Shown here piece by piece: positions 33,438 to 41,209 of a stretch of 64,000 nt of DNA (its first letter is position 1; each line of letters opens with the position of its first letter). A model generated the notes under the pieces. It was given only the letters and a program-made list of their open reading frames with translations. It was not told where the DNA came from and ran no database searches. Origin of the DNA: Paenarthrobacter sp. DKR-5. GTDB lineage: Bacteria; Actinomycetota; Actinomycetes; Actinomycetales; Micrococcaceae. Made by a program: the position numbers and the translations under genes. Location of the stretch: positions 1-64,000 of the forward strand of contig NZ_JAHBOI010000001.1 of assembly GCF_018531425.1 (NCBI RefSeq), given 5' to 3'.

Positions 33438-34052
33438 TCAGCGCGACGCCAGCCAGCGGTTGAGCAGGCCCTCCGGGACTTCCTCGGCGGTCAGGGCAAA
33501 GCTGCGGTGGTCCGCCCAGGCCCCGTTGATGTGGAGGTAACGGGGGCGGTACCCCTCATCCCGGAAGCCAAGTTTTTCCACCACCCGCAGGCTCGGGCCG
33601 TTCTCCGGCCGGATGTTGATTTCCATGCGGTGCAGGCCCAGCACCTGGAAGCAGTGGTCCGTGGCCATGGCAACCGCCGTCGGGGCGATCCCCCGGCCGG
33701 CGCGGTCCCTGTCCACCCAGTACCCGAGGGTCGCCATCATCGCCGAGCCCCACACGATCGACGAAACCGTCAGCTGCCCCACGAGGGGCGGCTGACGGCG
33801 GCGCGGGTCGGACTCGGTGATGATGAACGGCAGCGCGGTGTTCGCGCGGGCCTGCCTGTTCAGCGAGCGGACCATCTCATCGAAGGTGGGCAGGGTGCCG
33901 CCGGGCTCGGGGCTGCTGGCCTCCCACGGGGCCAGCCACTCCGCGTTGCGGCGCCTGACGTCGTTCCATTCCCGCCGGTCGCTGTGCCTGATCGGCCGCA
34001 GGACCAGGTCACCGCAGGTCAGCGTCACCGGCCAGATGGCCGACCCCCACAC
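33438..34052 (-). CDS. GNAT acetyltransferase, RimJ/RimL type
   Basis: 204 residues from GTG 34052. LVLRPIRHSDRREW at the start and DRAGRGIAPTAVAMA (the acetyl-CoA loop) with GLHRMEINIRPENGPSLRVVEKLGF are standard for RimJ/RimL N-terminal acetyltransferases. It is encoded 6 bases behind galU, so the two are co-transcribed. In M. tuberculosis the equivalent (Rv0995) sits between moeA1/glp and the membrane protein. Confidence 0.88.
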   Translation of the reverse strand: MWGSAIWPVTLTCGDLVLRPIRHSDRREWNDVRRRNAEWLAPWEASSPEPGGTLPTFDEMVRSLNRQARANTALPFIITESDPRRRQPPLVGQLTVSSIVWGSAMMATLGYWVDRDRAGRGIAPTAVAMATDHCFQVLGLHRMEINIRPENGPSLRVVEKLGFRDEGYRPRYLHINGAWADHRSFALTAEEVPEGLLNRWLASR

Positions 34053-34058
34053 GGCGGC

Positions 34059-34961
34059 TTAGCTGTCCAGCTCTGCGGCGAACGAGGTGAGCCACTTGCG
34101 CAGGTCCGGGCCCAGGTCCTCGCTGGCGCAGGCCAGCTGCACGACGGCCTTCAGGTAGCTGAGCTTGTCTCCGGTGTCATACCGGCGTCCGCGGAAGACG
34201 ACGCCGTAGACGCCGCTGCCTTCCCCCTCGGCTGCGGCCAGGGTCTGGAGCGCATCGGTCAGCTGGATTTCCCCGCCGCGGCCGGGCTCGGTTTCCTCGA
34301 GCACGTCGAATACGGAGTGGTGCAGCACGTACCGGCCGATCACGGCAAGGTTCGAAGGGGCTTCCTCCGGCGACGGCTTTTCCACCAGCTTGCGGACGCG
34401 GACGTAGTCTTCGCCCTCGACTTCCTCGATGTCGGCGCAGCCGTAGGCGCTGATCTGGGACGGTTCCACCTCGATCAACGCGATCACGGAACCGGACGTC
34501 TTGGCCTGCACATCAATCATGACGCTCAGGAGCTGGTCGCGATCGTCGATCAGGTCATCGCCGAGCAGGACTGCGAACGGCTCCTCGCCCACATGCTGCT
34601 TGGCCCGCAGCACCGCGTGGCCGAGCCCCTTCGGGTCGCCCTGGCGGACGTAGTGGATGTCACCCAGGTCGGTGGCGGCCTGCACGGCCTTCAGCTTGGC
34701 GGTGTCGCCCTTGTCCTCAAGGGTCGCTTCCAGCGACGGCACCCGGTCGAAGTGGTCCTCCAGCGCGCGCTTGCTGCGGCCCGTCACCATGAGGATGTCG
34801 GTCAGACCCACGCTGACGGCTTCCTGCACCACATACTGGATGGCCGGCTTGTCCACCACCGGAAGCATTTCCTTCGGCATGGCTTTGGTCGCCGGCAGGA
34901 ACCGGGTGCCAAGCCCGGCGGCCGGAATCACGGCTTTGCGTACTTTATGCGCTGAGGTCAT
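34059..34961 (-). CDS. galU: UTP-glucose-1-phosphate uridylyltransferase
   Basis: 300 residues. It makes UDP-glucose for polysaccharides and wall glycolipids. The nucleotide-binding motif AVIPAAGLGTRFLPATKAMP with catalytic Arg and Lys, VDKPAIQYVVQEAV, and FAVLLGDDLIDD are all present, and the length is normal. ATG 34961 starts the unit galU-rimJ-like (and probably on to the membrane protein). It is divergent from the 5-formyltetrahydrofolate cyclo-ligase gene with 89 bases between. Confidence 0.95.
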   Translation of the reverse strand: MTSAHKVRKAVIPAAGLGTRFLPATKAMPKEMLPVVDKPAIQYVVQEAVSVGLTDILMVTGRSKRALEDHFDRVPSLEATLEDKGDTAKLKAVQAATDLGDIHYVRQGDPKGLGHAVLRAKQHVGEEPFAVLLGDDLIDDRDQLLSVMIDVQAKTSGSVIALIEVEPSQISAYGCADIEEVEGEDYVRVRKLVEKPSPEEAPSNLAVIGRYVLHHSVFDVLEETEPGRGGEIQLTDALQTLAAAEGEGSGVYGVVFRGRRYDTGDKLSYLKAVVQLACASEDLGPDLRKWLTSFAAELDS

Positions 34962-35050
34962 GGGAATAGGCTATCCGAGAAGCGCCGCTTTCCACGAAGT
35001 TGGCGGTGCCAATCCGGGCGCAGGAGCCCTTGTGGACTAAAGGAACAGCC

Positions 35051-35668
35051 ATGCATCTGAAGGCCCGGGCACGCCCTCTCGCCCGCGCACGCCGGGCCGC
35101 CCTCTCGGCCGAAAACCGGGAGGCCTCGGCGCGCGGGCTGGCTGTGCAGGCCGCACAGTGGGCGGGCCGGCTTTCGGCCGCTTCCGCCTCGCCCGACGCC
35201 GCCATTGCCGCGTTCGCCTCCGGTCCCTTGGAGCCGCCCACCGACGCCCTGCTGGTCGCTTTGCATGCCGCCGGGCACCCGGTGCTGCTGCCGGTATGCG
35301 AACCGGGGTACGGGTTGAGCTGGGTGCACTGGCGCCCTGGAACCGAGCTGCGCCGCAGTCCGTTGGCGCCGGTGCTGGAACCCGTTGGCGCCCGCCACGG
35401 GCTGGACGTGATGGATACAGTCCTCGGCGTGCTCGTTCCGGCCCTTGCCGTGGATGTGCACGGCAACCGGCTTGGCCAGGGCGGAGGCTACTACGACCGC
35501 TTCCTTGGGGCACTCGCCGGGCTCGGCCGCCGTCCGGCCACAGCGGCGGTCGTATACGCGGAGGAAGTGCTGCCGGCGGGCAGCTTCGAGACCACCGTGC
35601 TGGACATGCCGGTGGACGGGTGGATCACCCCGTCGGGCTGGCAGGAAGCAGCACCGCAAAGGGTGTAG
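35051..35668 (+). CDS. 5-formyltetrahydrofolate cyclo-ligase
   Basis: 205 residues. It converts 5-formyl- to 5,10-methenyl-tetrahydrofolate with ATP. I choose ATG 35051 because AAAGGA lies 6 bases upstream; an in-frame TTG at 35000 has none. Signature GQGGGYYDRFL (about residues 142-152) and the basic N-terminal ARPLARARRAALSAENRE are diagnostic. The gene faces away from galU, as in other actinobacteria, and its TAG lies 2 bases before the CIRCE element of fmdB. Confidence 0.92.
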   Translation: MHLKARARPLARARRAALSAENREASARGLAVQAAQWAGRLSAASASPDAAIAAFASGPLEPPTDALLVALHAAGHPVLLPVCEPGYGLSWVHWRPGTELRRSPLAPVLEPVGARHGLDVMDTVLGVLVPALAVDVHGNRLGQGGGYYDRFLGALAGLGRRPATAAVVYAEEVLPAGSFETTVLDMPVDGWITPSGWQEAAPQRV

Positions 35669-35670
35669 AA

Positions 35671-35697
35671 TTAGCACTCAGGGCTAGAGAGTGCCAG
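35671..35697. promoter_or_regulatory. CIRCE element upstream of fmdB-type gene
   Basis: TTAGCACTC (35671-35679), a 9-base spacer and GAGTGCCAG (35689-35697) match the HrcA operator: the left arm is perfect and the right arm 7 of 9. TAGAAT (35666-35671), a good -10 box, abuts it, so HrcA would block the start site. The groES promoter carries the same element. Confidence 0.85.
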
Positions 35698-35749
35698 CGC
35701 CCGCCGACACCGTTCCGGCCCTGTTGTGTGTTCTACGGGAGGAAACCAG

Positions 35750-36037
35750 GTGCCTACCTACGCATATGCCTGCAAGGACTGCGGCCACGCCTTCGACATC
35801 CAGCAGTCGTTCAGCGACAGTTCTTTGACGGTCTGCCCCGAGTGCGAGGGCACGTTGCGCAAGAAGTTCAACAGCGTCGGCGTCGTCTTCAAGGGTTCAG
35901 GCTTCTACCGCACCGACTCACGCGACGCCAAGGGTTCGAGCACGCTGGCGTCCAAGCCGGCAGCAAAGTCGGATGCGCCTGCAGCGGCTGCGGCCGCACC
36001 GGCAGCCTCCTCGACCGGCAGCAGCCCGGCCGCGTAA
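35750..36037 (+). CDS. FmdB-type zinc-ribbon protein
   Basis: 95 residues. GTG 35750 follows GGAGGAAACCAG and gives the family N-terminus PTYAYACKDCGHAFD. Cysteines C8, C11, C29 and C32 form a zinc ribbon (CxxC...CPEC); the tail is Ala/Ser/Pro-rich and flexible. The M. tuberculosis relative Rv0991c is reported to be a redox-regulated chaperone under heat-shock control. The CIRCE element at 35671 fits this: the gene should be induced by heat or misfolded protein through HrcA. Confidence 0.9.
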   Translation: MPTYAYACKDCGHAFDIQQSFSDSSLTVCPECEGTLRKKFNSVGVVFKGSGFYRTDSRDAKGSSTLASKPAAKSDAPAAAAAAPAASSTGSSPAA

Positions 36038-36128
36038 AGCTCCCTCCACAAACACCCGGCGGAGCACTCCGCCCACATAGCCCGACGACGGCGCGCGGCG
36101 CCGTGCACGGTAGCCCTAGCGTTGCGTC

Positions 36129-36890
36129 ATGGTTTTCCCTTGGCGACGGCACCAGGCCGGGCTGCGGTCCTCTGCCGGCGGAATGAACGGTACCGGCGGG
36201 ACCGCAGGTACCTTCGGTCAACCGCTGCGCAGGCGCCCCGCAGCGGTACGGTGGCTGCTCCGGCATCGCCGGCTGATAGCCGTCCTGCTGTTCTGCGCGG
36301 CCGCCGGCACCGCAGTCGATGCCCTTGTTCCGTCACCGCCCGCCCTTGAGCGCGTAGTGGTCGCCGCGCGCGATCTGGCACCCGGAACGGTTCTGGACCC
36401 GTCAGCCCTCATGCTCGGGCAGATGGCTACCGCCTCGCTGCCGGCATCCCATTTCTCTGCCACGTCCGCGCTCACGGGCAAACAGCTCGCCGGCCCGCTG
36501 CGCCGCGGGCAGATTCTCTCCGACACGGCCCTTGTCGGCCCCGGCCTGCTCACCGGTTCGCCGCCGGGGACGGTGGCGGTCCCGCTGCGCCTGGCGGACC
36601 CGGCGTCCGTGCCGCTGGTTCGCCCCGGGCAACGGGTCAACGTGATCCTCAGTTCAGCAGACGGGACCGGCGGCCCAGCCCGTTCGGAGGTCCTCGCCTC
36701 CAGCGTCGCCGTCCTCTGGACTTCCCCGCCGGGCCAGCAGAAATCAGCGTGGCCGAACTCGAGCGACGCCGACGGCCTCGTCGTCGTGGCCGCCTCCGAG
36801 GGCCAGTCGGTGCGACTCGCCGGGGCCCAGAGCCGCGGGAAGGTGGCGCTGGTCCTGGTGAGCGCCGCGGAACCCGGAAACGACCGATGA
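36129..36890 (+). CDS. SAF-domain membrane protein (CpaB/RcpC-like)
   Basis: 253 residues from ATG 36129. A basic N-terminus leads to one membrane helix (LIAVLLFCAAAGTAVDALV, about residues 48-68), then a SAF domain (VVVAARDLAPGTVLDPSALM) and a second beta domain containing VRPGQRVNVIL, as in CpaB/RcpC pilus-assembly proteins. No pilus genes surround it. It follows fmdB on the same strand with a 91-base gap and may share the CIRCE-controlled transcript. Confidence 0.8.
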   Translation: MVFPWRRHQAGLRSSAGGMNGTGGTAGTFGQPLRRRPAAVRWLLRHRRLIAVLLFCAAAGTAVDALVPSPPALERVVVAARDLAPGTVLDPSALMLGQMATASLPASHFSATSALTGKQLAGPLRRGQILSDTALVGPGLLTGSPPGTVAVPLRLADPASVPLVRPGQRVNVILSSADGTGGPARSEVLASSVAVLWTSPPGQQKSAWPNSSDADGLVVVAASEGQSVRLAGAQSRGKVALVLVSAAEPGNDR

Positions 36891-36901
36891 AACGGGCGTG
36901 C

Positions 36902-39900
36902 TCAGCCCCAGTGCGGGGGGCGTTGTTCCCGCAGCCACGCGTCGTGGCCCCGTTCATCCTCCCGGTCGCCCCAGGCCCGCGGGTCGTCCTTAGCGGCGAA
37001 CTTCGGCAGCAGTCCCTCCTTCGACGCAGCGGTCGCGGACCGCGCCTCGTCCCGGTCGCTGTCGGTCTGCCGGTCCTGCTGATTCATCTCTGCTTGCTCC
37101 TGCGAGTCCTGTCCGTCAAAACCCTCGCCGGCCCCGTTGCGGACTGCCGCCGTGCCGGGCTCCTCCTCGCGGTGGCGGCCCTGGCCTGGCATTCCCGCGG
37201 GTGCCTCACCGGCCACCTCACCGGCTGCCTCGTCGGCCGGTTCCGCTGCTGCCTCCTCGGCACCAAAGTCGAAGGCGGCAGTGGGGGCGTCGAAGAAGCC
37301 CGCGTCCGCCGGCTCGGGCTGCCGCGGACGGCCCGCCGAGCCCTCGAGGCCCAGGTAGGCACCGATCCTGTCAGCACACGACGACGGGTCGGTGAACACC
37401 TCGATCGTCCACAGGGGCAGGTAGCGCCAGCCCATCCGCTCAAGCAGCTGCGGGCGCGCCTTGCTGCGTTCGCGCACGCTCATCATCCGGTACTTGGCCG
37501 TCCCGTCGGATTCGATGGCCACCGGCGTCGGGACCTCGGCGTCGTCCTTGCCGATGGTGAAGATGGGATCCGCAGCAGCCACCATATCCAGCGCGCCGTC
37601 ATAGTGGTGCCAGACCCGGGCCCCGCGCACGCGGAGCCGCTCACCCAGGTCGGCGACCAAGGGATCTTCGCCGAGCAACTGCTCGCTGGCGGCGGCGCGC
37701 GAGGCGGGGCTTCCCAGCCGGGAGTGCCCTGCCAGCTCGCGGTCGAGGAGCTCATAGAACTCCTTGGCGCCGTTCGTCAGGCGTGCCTCATCGAGGTCGT
37801 CGGGCTGGAAGCAGGAGACGATGTACAGGAAGGACCTCGCCCGGGTCATCGCCAGCGCGAACCGCTGGCGCCCGCCCTCGGCCGACAGCGGCCCGAAGCT
37901 GTGCACGGCGCGGCCGTGCGGGGTGCGCCCGAATCCGAGCGAGAAAATGATCCGGTCCCGCACCATGCCGCCCGCCCGGTCGATGTCGACCACGCGGAAG
38001 GACTCGCTGCCCGGACGGAAGAAGTCGGCGAGCAGCGGGTGGTTGGGCATCTGCAGCCGGATCGCTTCGGCGACCCGCGCCGCGTGCCGGACGCTGGCGG
38101 TGATCACGGCCAGCGACTCAAGCGGGTGCACGCGGGCGTGCTCGAACACGAGGTCCACCACACGGTTCACCTCGGCCACGACGGATTCGACCGCTTCCTG
38201 CCCAGCGACCGGCAGTCCGGTCCCCTCCGCGAGGTGCTCGACAACCAGCGACCTGTCCAGCCCGGTGACTGCCGTGCCCTCCGGCAGCCGCTGCAGCGCG
38301 CCGCCGTAGTAGTTCTTGCTCAGCTGAAGCGTCAGATCCTCGTCGACGCTGCGGTAGCAGACCGAGAGGCGGCACTGCGGCAGCACCCTGGACAGGGCTG
38401 TGAAGGCGCTCTCGATCGGGTGGTGCTGTTCATCCCCGGCGGCCAGGCGTTCCACTCCGACCGTGAAGCTGCGCGGCACGCCGACCTGATCGTCCCCGAA
38501 CGCGATGACCTGCCGGGCGCGGCCGATGGCGGGGAGAACGGACTGCAGGCTGGCGGCTCCGGCGTCAAGGATGACGACGGCGTCGAAGTGCTGCTCGGCG
38601 GGAAGGACGGAAGGCAGCATCAGCGGGCTGACAGTCCACACCGGGACGAGCAGGGGCGTCAGGTCGGGCGCCTGCGCACTCAGGGCGGCGAGGCTCACCC
38701 GGCCGTCCTTGAGCAGGTTGCGCAGCAGTTCGGCCTGCCGGCTCCGGTTCTCGATGCCTGTCCGCCAGCGGCTGGCCAGGCTCCAGCGCAGCCGCTGGGC
38801 GCCGCTGGCCACGTGGGCGTTGTCCGCCAGACGGTACTCGGCCTCCAGCTGGCGCAGGCTCTCGCCGTCGGACATGGCCAGATAGTCGTCACCGCTGATC
38901 ATCGCCTCCAGCGCGGACTGCCACCAGGCAAGGTCCAGCTCGGCGGCAACCTCGTCAGCACCGACCTCGCGCTCGGCCAGGTCGTCCAGCAGTTCACCCA
39001 GGCCGTGCTCGCGCATGTTCTCGATCAGCAGCGTGCGCTCCGGCAGGGATTCGAGCGTCGCCCGGTCCGCGGCGAGCCGGCCCAGCCGCTCGATCAGGTC
39101 CTCGTAAGGGGCTCCGCGGAGTTCGCCTCCCCCGGCGGTGCGCTCCAGGCAGGCGCCGAGCTTGAGCAGGTCCTGTTCCAGTTCGCGGTGCTGCTGGCTC
39201 AGGTCGGCGAGTCCGGACGGAACCGCCGGATGGCGCTGGCTGACGGAGAACTCGGCCCACCGGCTGCGCTGCTCCTGCACCAGCCGCAGCGACTGGTGCA
39301 GGTCGGCGATGTGGACGCCGGGGCGCACGTACTCCTTGGCGACGCGGCGCAGCCGGGAGCGCTGCATGGACGCCATGTCCACCTGGTGTTCCCGCCGCCA
39401 CGCCGAACTGGCCGTCGCGGAGATCAGGTCATCCACCGGCCGGTCGAAGATGTCGGGCGTGAACTTGTCCAGGCTTTCACGGACCGCGACCAGCAGGCGC
39501 AGCTGTTCGCCCCACTCCGCAAAGGACCGGCCGAGCCGGATCTCCGAGTGCTCGGACACCTCCGCCATCCGGTCGCGGAACAGCGGAAGCTTTTCCCGCA
39601 GGCGGGCAGCGAGGTCGTGCGCCTCCTCGGTTTCCTTGCGCGTGACCAGCCGGGCGCCGTGCCAGGCGCTCGTCGTCGAGGCCTTGGAGAAGCTGCCCAG
39701 CTCGGCCGCGCGCTGCAGCCGGCCGGCCAGCTCCTGGCGGTCCTTGATGCTGTCCAGCACGCTGCGCTTGAGCCGCACGGTCGTCGACGGCGCGGGGTGG
39801 ATCGAGGTCAGCTCGGCGAGCGACTGCATGGCCTCATACGGCGAACAGCCCCAGCGCTGGCGCACGTTGTGCAGCGACGCGACGTGGTCCAGCAGCTGGT

Positions 39901-41119
39901 GCCGGTGCTGCACCAGGGTACGGTGCAGATTCTCCAGCTTCGGTTCGGCGGACTTTTCATTGCGCACGATCGCGCGCACCAGCAGGTTCTTGATCTGCTG
40001 CGGCCCCACCTGCCCGGTGGCCTGGAACAGCATGGACTCCAGGCCCAGCTGGTCGAACTGCTGCGCGAGCTCGTTCAGCGAACTGCGGCGCTCCCCCACC
40101 ACAAGGACGCTGCGCCCCTCCTGCACCAGCGTCCCGATCGCGTTGACAGCGGTCTGCGTCTGGCCGGTCCCGGGAGGAGCCGAGACCACCACGGACTCGC
40201 CCGAACGGATGACGTCGAGCACGTACTGCTGGGGCGCGTCGGCGTCGAGCAGCAGGAACTCATCCGCGGGGTCGCGTTCGTCCACGGGGGTGAAGCGCTG
40301 CGGGTCCGGGGCTTCCGGCGCAGGCCTGCTCTCGCCGGAGGCGGCCGCCACCAGGTCGCTGATCACGGCGCTGTTGGTGTTGATCCAGGGATCCTCAAGG
40401 TTGCCGGCGATGTCCGCGTAGGTCGAGACCAGCAGGTTGTGCTCAATGGTCGCGCTGGCAATTGGTGCGGTGAGCGCCCGCAGCCGCTCCAGCACGGGTG
40501 CCGGGTCGAACCGGGCGGTGCTGTAGGCAAGGCGCACGACGGCGTTGACGTCGAAAACGATCCGGTGGACGGCCTTCAGATGCCGCTCCAGCGCCGGGTT
40601 GAACCGGGCTTGCTCCGTCAGCTGCAGCTCGAAGTCGTCCTGGCCGGGCCGCGATGTCAGCGTCAGTGCGCTGAGCATGACCGGACCGGTGATGCGGCGC
40701 GGCTTGTTGCGCACGACGGCGGTCCAGGTCGCCGTCCCGGCGGACAGGTAGCCGGCGTCGATGCCGCGGTCCGAGCCCAGCTCGAAGATTTTGGCGCGCA
40801 GCGCGCGAGCCGCCCGCAGCGCGACGGCGTACTGCCCGGGGTCGCGGATCAGCGTGGACAGCCTGGTCCGCCGGCCCGTCAGCAGCTGGGCCAGTCCCGA
40901 CGGGTGGGCATGCGTCAGGTCGATGCTGCCCTCGGGCGTCTTGGTGAAGTGCAGCAGGGTATCCGGGCCGGAGAACGCAGGAAGGCCCGAGAGCCATGTC
41001 TGCAGCTCCGGGGAGCTGTCATCCTGGCTGTCGATTGGTGACACTTCTGCCTTCTTCTCTGCGCTCGCTCGCGACGATCTTGACCATACCGGCATATCTT
41101 TGAAGCTATCGGACTGCAT
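36902..41119 (-). CDS. Large UPF1/COG1112-like helicase with nuclease-like C-terminus, Walker motifs degenerate
   Basis: 1405 residues from ATG 41119 (other starts: GTG 41197, ATG 41095; none has a good ribosome site). Residues 1-290 resemble the N-terminal region of DUF4011-type helicases. The P-loop reads APPGTGQTQT: Gln320 replaces the Walker A lysine. The Walker B region reads VVILDAGAAS: D852 is kept but the Glu is Ala. Motif VI (FALAMTRARSFLYIVS) is intact. Near residues 1140-1240 is a PD-(D/E)xK-like domain (LDMVAAADP, AIESDGTAK with E1203/D1205, ERMGWRYLPLW), like the REase domain at the end of such proteins. The last 110 residues are acidic and Gln-rich. It follows guaA. It might be an inactive ATPase that only binds nucleic acid. 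Confidence 0.8.
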   Translation of the reverse strand: MQSDSFKDMPVWSRSSRASAEKKAEVSPIDSQDDSSPELQTWLSGLPAFSGPDTLLHFTKTPEGSIDLTHAHPSGLAQLLTGRRTRLSTLIRDPGQYAVALRAARALRAKIFELGSDRGIDAGYLSAGTATWTAVVRNKPRRITGPVMLSALTLTSRPGQDDFELQLTEQARFNPALERHLKAVHRIVFDVNAVVRLAYSTARFDPAPVLERLRALTAPIASATIEHNLLVSTYADIAGNLEDPWINTNSAVISDLVAAASGESRPAPEAPDPQRFTPVDERDPADEFLLLDADAPQQYVLDVIRSGESVVVSAPPGTGQTQTAVNAIGTLVQEGRSVLVVGERRSSLNELAQQFDQLGLESMLFQATGQVGPQQIKNLLVRAIVRNEKSAEPKLENLHRTLVQHRHQLLDHVASLHNVRQRWGCSPYEAMQSLAELTSIHPAPSTTVRLKRSVLDSIKDRQELAGRLQRAAELGSFSKASTTSAWHGARLVTRKETEEAHDLAARLREKLPLFRDRMAEVSEHSEIRLGRSFAEWGEQLRLLVAVRESLDKFTPDIFDRPVDDLISATASSAWRREHQVDMASMQRSRLRRVAKEYVRPGVHIADLHQSLRLVQEQRSRWAEFSVSQRHPAVPSGLADLSQQHRELEQDLLKLGACLERTAGGGELRGAPYEDLIERLGRLAADRATLESLPERTLLIENMREHGLGELLDDLAEREVGADEVAAELDLAWWQSALEAMISGDDYLAMSDGESLRQLEAEYRLADNAHVASGAQRLRWSLASRWRTGIENRSRQAELLRNLLKDGRVSLAALSAQAPDLTPLLVPVWTVSPLMLPSVLPAEQHFDAVVILDAGAASLQSVLPAIGRARQVIAFGDDQVGVPRSFTVGVERLAAGDEQHHPIESAFTALSRVLPQCRLSVCYRSVDEDLTLQLSKNYYGGALQRLPEGTAVTGLDRSLVVEHLAEGTGLPVAGQEAVESVVAEVNRVVDLVFEHARVHPLESLAVITASVRHAARVAEAIRLQMPNHPLLADFFRPGSESFRVVDIDRAGGMVRDRIIFSLGFGRTPHGRAVHSFGPLSAEGGRQRFALAMTRARSFLYIVSCFQPDDLDEARLTNGAKEFYELLDRELAGHSRLGSPASRAAASEQLLGEDPLVADLGERLRVRGARVWHHYDGALDMVAAADPIFTIGKDDAEVPTPVAIESDGTAKYRMMSVRERSKARPQLLERMGWRYLPLWTIEVFTDPSSCADRIGAYLGLEGSAGRPRQPEPADAGFFDAPTAAFDFGAEEAAAEPADEAAGEVAGEAPAGMPGQGRHREEEPGTAAVRNGAGEGFDGQDSQEQAEMNQQDRQTDSDRDEARSATAASKEGLLPKFAAKDDPRAWGDREDERGHDAWLREQRPPHWG

Positions 41120-41146
41120 GCCCGCTGGAGGGCACGCAACACTGAC

Positions 41147-41208
41147 AAGGCCCAAATTCGGCAGATTTCCCTGCCTCCTTCGGGCCTTGCCCGGCACCCG
41201 GGGTGCCG
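41147..41208 (-). terminator. Hairpins behind guaA
   Basis: Two structures lie in the 90 bases after guaA: the palindrome CGGCACCCGGGGTGCCG (41192-41208) and AAGGCCC (41147-41153)/GGGCCTT (41182-41188) enclosing GGCAG/CTGCC. No U-tract follows on the minus strand, so termination may be partial. If the helicase started at 41197, these bases would be coding, which argues for a later start. Confidence 0.4.
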
Positions 41209-41209
41209 C

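Noticed and set aside
36749..41041. Open frame of 1430 codons on the plus strand
   Set aside because: It is antisense to the helicase-like gene and has no recognisable motifs. Long antisense frames are expected in DNA with strong G/C third-position bias.
36902..41119. Phage-defence island around the helicase-like gene
   Set aside because: Neighbours on both sides (SAF protein, fmdB, guaA, SURF1) are housekeeping genes; no methylase, integrase, tRNA junction or other defence gene is present. A solitary defence role remains possible but not a cluster.
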